Source: Spirometra erinaceieuropaei (taxonomy: Eukaryota > Platyhelminthes > Cestoda > Diphyllobothriidea > Diphyllobothriidae). From it: 64,000 nt of DNA. The DNA is taken from positions 16,665 to 80,664 of the forward strand of contig CACRXP010000608.1 in NCBI GenBank assembly GCA_902702965.1. Reading direction: 5' to 3'. Shown piece after piece: positions 60,120 to 64,000 of the stretch. The translations under genes and the position numbers were made by a program. The notes beneath the pieces were generated by a model. That model was not told the DNA's origin. It did no database searches and saw nothing but the letters and a program-made list of their open reading frames with translations. The first letter of the stretch is position 1. Each line of letters starts with the position of its first letter.

Positions 60120-61987
60120 CTATATTAAATTAGGAAAAGAATATTCTGTAAGCCCCAAAAAATGAGATCACATACGTTACATTAAGGACTTAGGATGGGA
60201 TATAGAAAATTCAGACCTACTGTGCCAAAAAGCGACAGTGAAGCAGATCGCCAACGTTATTACTCAAAAGGGAATTTCCAGACTAAAGTAACGCTACGAG
60301 CATTTTGTCGACCAGCTAACGATGAACTTCTACATCAAGAAGTACGATGGTCAACACATCGAGAGAAAAGAAAGAACGATTATATAAGAGACGAGAGGTC
60401 ATTTTGAGTGCGAAACCCGCTTTTGCATGATTTATCGGCATTATATTAATCACTGACAGTTAACAGGGACTAAACTGATTAGAACTACTGCTCCTGGCTG
60501 GCAGTCCGCCAAAGTCACGCACGTATAGTGTCTGACATAAAGAAATTCCTTGCTAAAGACTATCATGCCGAAAGCAGCAATAGTGAAACTTTGAAGATTC
60601 TTCACTCCAATAGAAAACTGTCTTCTTCCGTTAAGAACGTTGCATTTTTTACACGCATTTAAATCCTCCTTGAGAGGCAGTAAAGAACACCTGCTTTCGC
60701 AGTTCATTAATGCCACGTTTTAACGTTTCCGTTTGTACACACCAAGGGAGATCAGTTCTTCCAGATGCATTTAATATTTTGTTTGTTTGCCCTTGAATTT
60801 GGGAGATTTTGCCATCCAAAAGTTCCCTTTCTTGTCCAAAATCTATCCGCAGCCTACAAATGACCTAGACCCCGGCAAAATAAACCTGACAATCAGGTGA
60901 CCTTGGCAGAGGACTGGAAGGACACAAGCCCTGTGTTGTGTCGGAACAAATGTATACGAGAAAACAGGTCGGCGATAGCGTAATCATCGTTGCAATCTCG
61001 CGGGCTAGAGCATATGGTGATTACTGCCAGCTGAAGTCGACCTAAAACACCTGATGTCATTCTAGCCCCTGACGAGTTTCCCAGTACGAAGACTGGTTAA
61101 ACGGATAGGTCCACCACCCGTGAAACACTTCTGGAGAAAACGGCAATGCCAGATAAGTATCTTTAAGTTCAATAAGTTTGATCAAATCAAGTCATTGAAT
61201 CTAACCGTTCTTGCGGTCTTATACTTTATCGACCCTTCTTGCCGCAAATATTGCAAGCACCAATTGCAGTCTGGTTCTTGGTCAATGATGGCTGTCCAAA
61301 TTGGCCAATCATTTTCGAGAATGACTCAGGCATGACCTCGCTGAAGACGTTAGACGACTGCACCACTGTCCCCCACTGGCAGACGTCCCTCTCGCGGCGT
61401 CGGACGAGCCCTCGTTCAGCTACCACTTCCTACCTACCCCTTCTCCGGTAATTCTGTACAGAACACAACATCCTCCCAGTTGGCATCCCATTTCTTCTCT
61501 TCATGTTCTGAACTTGGTCTGATGATCTTGCTATAACTTCCGCGATAAGCGTGGAAAATGACCATATCCATGGTGTGCGTTGAAGGCATAAAGGCATGCT
61601 ATACGGTTTGGGCTTTGGATTACTACTCATACCGACTCTCAGGGAGGACCTCACGCTGGTAGCTTATTTATAGTGCTCTGACATGATGAAGCGGTCGTCA
61701 AAACACTTCCCAAAGGCGCCATTCGTTGGGAACACGAGGATAGGACTGGTTCAAGGGGACATTAGTATGCCGAGTGGGAGATAAGTGGAGGGGGTGGCGA
61801 AGGTCATCACTCAGTGTCCACTAACGCCTGGGAGGTCTTTCACATAGAAAGAACATAGTGGACATTCAAAGGATTTTTGCGAAAACTACCTGGATCTGCC
61901 CTCGAGTTATGTATATCAGACATGATGTGCTGTCCTATCATTCTCCTCTTATGGCAGAAAAAAACTGACGGAAAGAGGTTAACTCAC
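60120..61987 (-). other. 1.9-kb intron of the pseudokinase receptor gene
   Basis: It is bounded by GCATT|GTGAGT (61987) and TTAATATAG (60120). It contains an unexplained protein-like minus frame at 61437–61598 (see findings) and an 88-codon frame at 60450–60716 without motifs. Confidence 0.75.
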
Positions 61988-62122
61988 AATGCAGGCGGAC
62001 AGTTTTCTGGCCTTGCCAACACCGTCCCACCGAGGACAAGATTGATAACCTCCAAGTTCACTTGTCCGTAAAACGGGTCGGCTCCCAGGGTCATTACTTC
62101 CCAGCAGGTGACTGCATATGCC
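61988..62122 (-). CDS. Pseudokinase receptor gene, kinase subdomains IX–X exon
   Basis: This 135-base exon encodes residues 89–132 with phase 2 at both ends. The acceptor is TTTTTTAAG and the donor GCATT|GTGAGT. The peptide is AYAVTCWEVMTLGADPFYG followed by LEVINLVLGG and ARPENCPPA. This is the tyrosine-kinase helix F (xxGVTxWEVMTxGxxPY) and the loop to helix G, well kept and clearly of the tyrosine-kinase group. WExMTLG is most like RYK and ErbB receptors. ENCP is like insulin and RYK receptors. The residue before AY is Arg (from the split codon), where active kinases have the Trp of DVW. Confidence 0.92.
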
Positions 62123-62933
62123 CTTAAAAAATAAAGTGCAGAGATGTACGGTGAAGCGATTAACACAGGTAGTCTCTTCCTGTCAGTCGACGATTTCCAA
62201 TGCAGGCAACCATAACGCCTTTACTAGCATGAAGGCGGAAAAAAGATACGTTATCCATCAGTATTCCGATTAGTCGCAACACCATTACGCTGGGTAGCCA
62301 TTCAAGCATAATGCTGACGATCGATTGAATGCTTTTCGCTAGCTAAAATCGTTAAGTTAAAAAGTATATCAGATAACTGTTACGGATTTCCAAATTGTAA
62401 GCTTGCATTAAGTTAACTTACGATGACGGCTCAAACCTTCCCAGTAGGTATCGTGTGTGCGACTTGAGGCCATTCTTTTTGGCAATTCAGTGATATTCAG
62501 TATTACTCAAAGATAATCGGAGTTGTTAGTTTTTTAGGGAGAATTTGGACAAGACAATGACAGTTCGGTTCAGTTTTCCCAAACTTTCTTGACAGAGAGT
62601 TTGTTGAAGTCATGCACTCTGACGAGTCCTTGATCAATCGACACATTAAGTTAGATGCCGTGTACAAAAGTCTCAGGGAAAAATTAAAGGGACGATAGCC
62701 AATTAATACGGAATGACGCACACCTCGGCCTCTTACTGGCGCAAAAATCAAATGAATATCGATTTTCTGGCGTTTGAAGTGTTAGTTTTTGTAAATTTGC
62801 TCAAGTCTGACGACGACCTGGGGGAACAGCGTCGAGAATTTACCTGATAAAGTCCTCTTTTTTTCCCAAAGAAGCTGTTTACCTGCAGATTACATTTCTT
62901 GGGGTGCCTGCCTTCCAATATACATATAGGTCA

Positions 62934-63287
62934 TATGTGGTTATGTAGACCCACCTGAAGTAAACAAGCCCCAGCCACCTGTAATACGGACCGATGGTAA
63001 TATGGTTTTTACAGGTGGGCGAGGGGAGCGCACAGGCGACGAGGTCGAGTAGTTGTATGCCAACGAAAAGTCATTGGGAATGCGCAATTGTCCTTTGAGT
63101 GGTTGAGAAATAGTTGCCCCAATCCCTAAGCCTAGACCTAACGCTAATCTCCAGCCCTAACCCTTACTTTAAGCCTAACCCCTAACCCTAGCCTCTAACC
63201 CTAACCCCTGACCCTGGCCCCTAAGCCTAACACCTAACCTCAACCCCAACAGTATACTGTCCATCAGGCAAGGCTACATAACCACAT
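62934..63287 (-). mobile_element. Inverted-repeat element with telomere-like core, copy 3
   Basis: The plus-strand left end is ATGTGGTTATGTAGACCCAC and the right end is GCAAGGCTACATAACCACAT, a 14–20-base inverted repeat. About 125 bases of CCCTAA-like units (63120–63245) sit near the right end. The rest matches 23840–23990 in reverse orientation. It lies inside the 1.4-kb intron before the subdomain IX exon. Confidence 0.8.
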
Positions 63288-63559
63288 CTTACTTACATAT
63301 ATAAACATGTCAGTTAAGCGTGTGACCCTTACTGTTGTGGTCGGGATCTTGTTAGATCCTATCCTATCCAACCGTCAGCTTACTACTAGCGGCAACGAAC
63401 GTTGTGCCATAGGGCACATGCCACATATAATACGTAAGCAGCTGTTTCGCGTGTTAAATTATAAAAACGTTTCAGTTGTTGTTTGAACATCTGCGTATAA
63501 AGCAAATGGAGATGATGCTCTGAGCTCTCCCATGAGCCTGTTTATCAAGTCTTACATAC

Positions 63560-63623
63560 CGGTCACACTGTTGGTAACAGCCGCCAAGGTCAGTGCAGAC
63601 ATCCACAGGTGTAAGATGAGGAC
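63560..63623 (-). CDS. Pseudokinase receptor gene, short activation-segment exon
   Basis: This 64-base exon encodes residues 68–87: PHLTPVDVCTDLGGCYQQCD, plus part of an Arg codon. The acceptor is CCGTCTAG and the donor ACCG|GTATGT. Phase 1 in and phase 2 out match both neighbours exactly. Counting back from the conserved AYAVTCWE of the next exon, TPVD falls where active kinases have APE. GGCYQQCDR falls where they have the GxxTxxSDVW stretch. On its own it looks like half of an EGF module. The splice phases and the position between catalytic loop and helix F make the kinase reading better, though it is the weakest link of the gene model. Confidence 0.6.
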
Positions 63624-63720
63624 CTAGACGGCCGGTTTCTATTCTCAGACAGTTTGTTCGGCTGCTTTTAGCATATCGGGAAGAAAAAGGCTCCGTCGCT
63701 GAGACAAGAACTTTACTTGC

Positions 63721-63921
63721 CTAACATTTCGTATTTCGACCTCAAACCATCATAAGCCATTGGAAGTCGGCAGCTGCCGATCCACAGGGTTTTCTGAACT
63801 GCTGCGTCACCGTGAAGATGTCTACCGTTATTCTTGCAGCAATCGAATGTGTTCATATATAGTGCTCTCATTGCCATGCCAGAGCCATCACTTGCCGCGA
63901 TTGCATCACCAGAGTCGTTGA
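63721..63921 (-). CDS. Pseudokinase receptor gene, degenerate catalytic-loop exon
   Basis: This 201-base exon encodes residues 2–67 of the visible part. The acceptor is CCACTACAG, and an in-frame TAA lies just upstream of it. The peptide includes ASDGSGMAMRALY (helix E), then RHLHGDAAVQKTLWIG, then CRLPMAYDGLRSKYEML. Against RYK (HKDLAARN, then KITDNALSR) it aligns without a gap from HGD through LRS. The catalytic Asp of HRD is kept, but the Arg and metal-binding Asn of AARN are Gln and Lys, and DFG is YDG. This should greatly impair or abolish catalysis. The exon ends at AG|GCAAGT, a GC donor. The GT donor four bases on would lead to a stop. Confidence 0.65.
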
Positions 63922-64000
63922 CTGTAGTGGTATTTGACACTTTGGTTTATCAATACCATCCTTCTGAAGACTGCGCACTCCCCACTTCACGAGCTGCCCT
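63922..64000 (-). other. Upstream intron of the pseudokinase receptor gene
   Basis: The remaining kinase N-lobe, transmembrane and extracellular exons must lie beyond the window edge. Confidence 0.6.

Noticed and set aside
62160..62340. Kinase-like minus frame with VLRLIGILMDN
   Set aside because: It resembles kinase subdomain IV, but it would sit directly before subdomain IX with no room for V–VIII. No splice sites fit the required phase.
63554..63623. EGF-like half module (VDVCTDLGGCYQQC)
   Set aside because: The spacing of Cys looks EGF-like, but no second half with C-x-C follows. The splice phases place the segment exactly between the catalytic-loop exon and helix F, so I prefer a degenerate activation segment.
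53403..63921. Assignment of the upstream gene to the insulin receptor
   Set aside because: RPENCP and the PNSPF linker tempted me, but WEVMTLG and the tail favour other families equally. The subfamily is left open.

Overview
This is a window of animal nuclear DNA. It has short exons with GT–AG (and one probable GC–AG) introns, very low gene density, and many decayed retrotransposons and foldback elements. The transposon families (a GIY-YIG Penelope-like element, LINEs with Cys/His-rich tails, Ty3/gypsy and mariner) and the large introns fit a flatworm, most likely a diphyllobothriid-type tapeworm. The species call is inference.

Two receptor genes lie head to tail on the minus strand. The upstream gene (63921 down to 53403, 5' part beyond the window edge) is reconstructed as five phase-consistent exons. 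They encode the C-lobe of a tyrosine-kinase-like domain followed by a 349-codon, tyrosine-rich tail carried on one exon. Its catalytic motifs are degenerate (HGD..AVQK in place of HRDLAARN, YDG in place of DFG, PVD in place of APE, no DVW), so it looks like a receptor pseudokinase. About 35 kb downstream, the second gene begins at 18526. A signal-peptide exon, two exons of an EGF-receptor-type L1 domain, and a fourth exon that closes L1 and opens the Cys-rich domain are joined by phase-1 introns. One of those introns is 13 kb. The rest of this receptor lies beyond base 1.

The remaining DNA is repeats. 7.1–9.0 kb is a cluster of tRNA-like foldback SINEs plus a Penelope fragment, inside the 13 kb intron. 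20.6–21.8 kb is a LINE. 23.7, 47.1 and 62.9 kb hold three copies of a small inverted-repeat element with a core of degenerate telomere-like TTAGGG repeats. 25.0–25.9 kb is a truncated Penelope-like element with inverted TTC-rich ends. 26.5–28.4 kb is a decayed gypsy element. 31.5–33.1 kb is a large foldback. 33.4 and 36.1 kb are LINE tails. 34.0, 35.1, 48.3 and 59.3 kb carry a dispersed repeat with a conserved reading frame. 37.3–38.2 kb is a dead mariner. 51.7–52.7 kb is a near-perfect ~1 kb palindromic element.

The two receptors probably act in growth-factor signalling at the cell surface. The second would bind ligand through its L domains. The first would work as a kinase-impaired partner or scaffold through its tail. 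I found no tRNA, rRNA or CRISPR features of the canonical kind.
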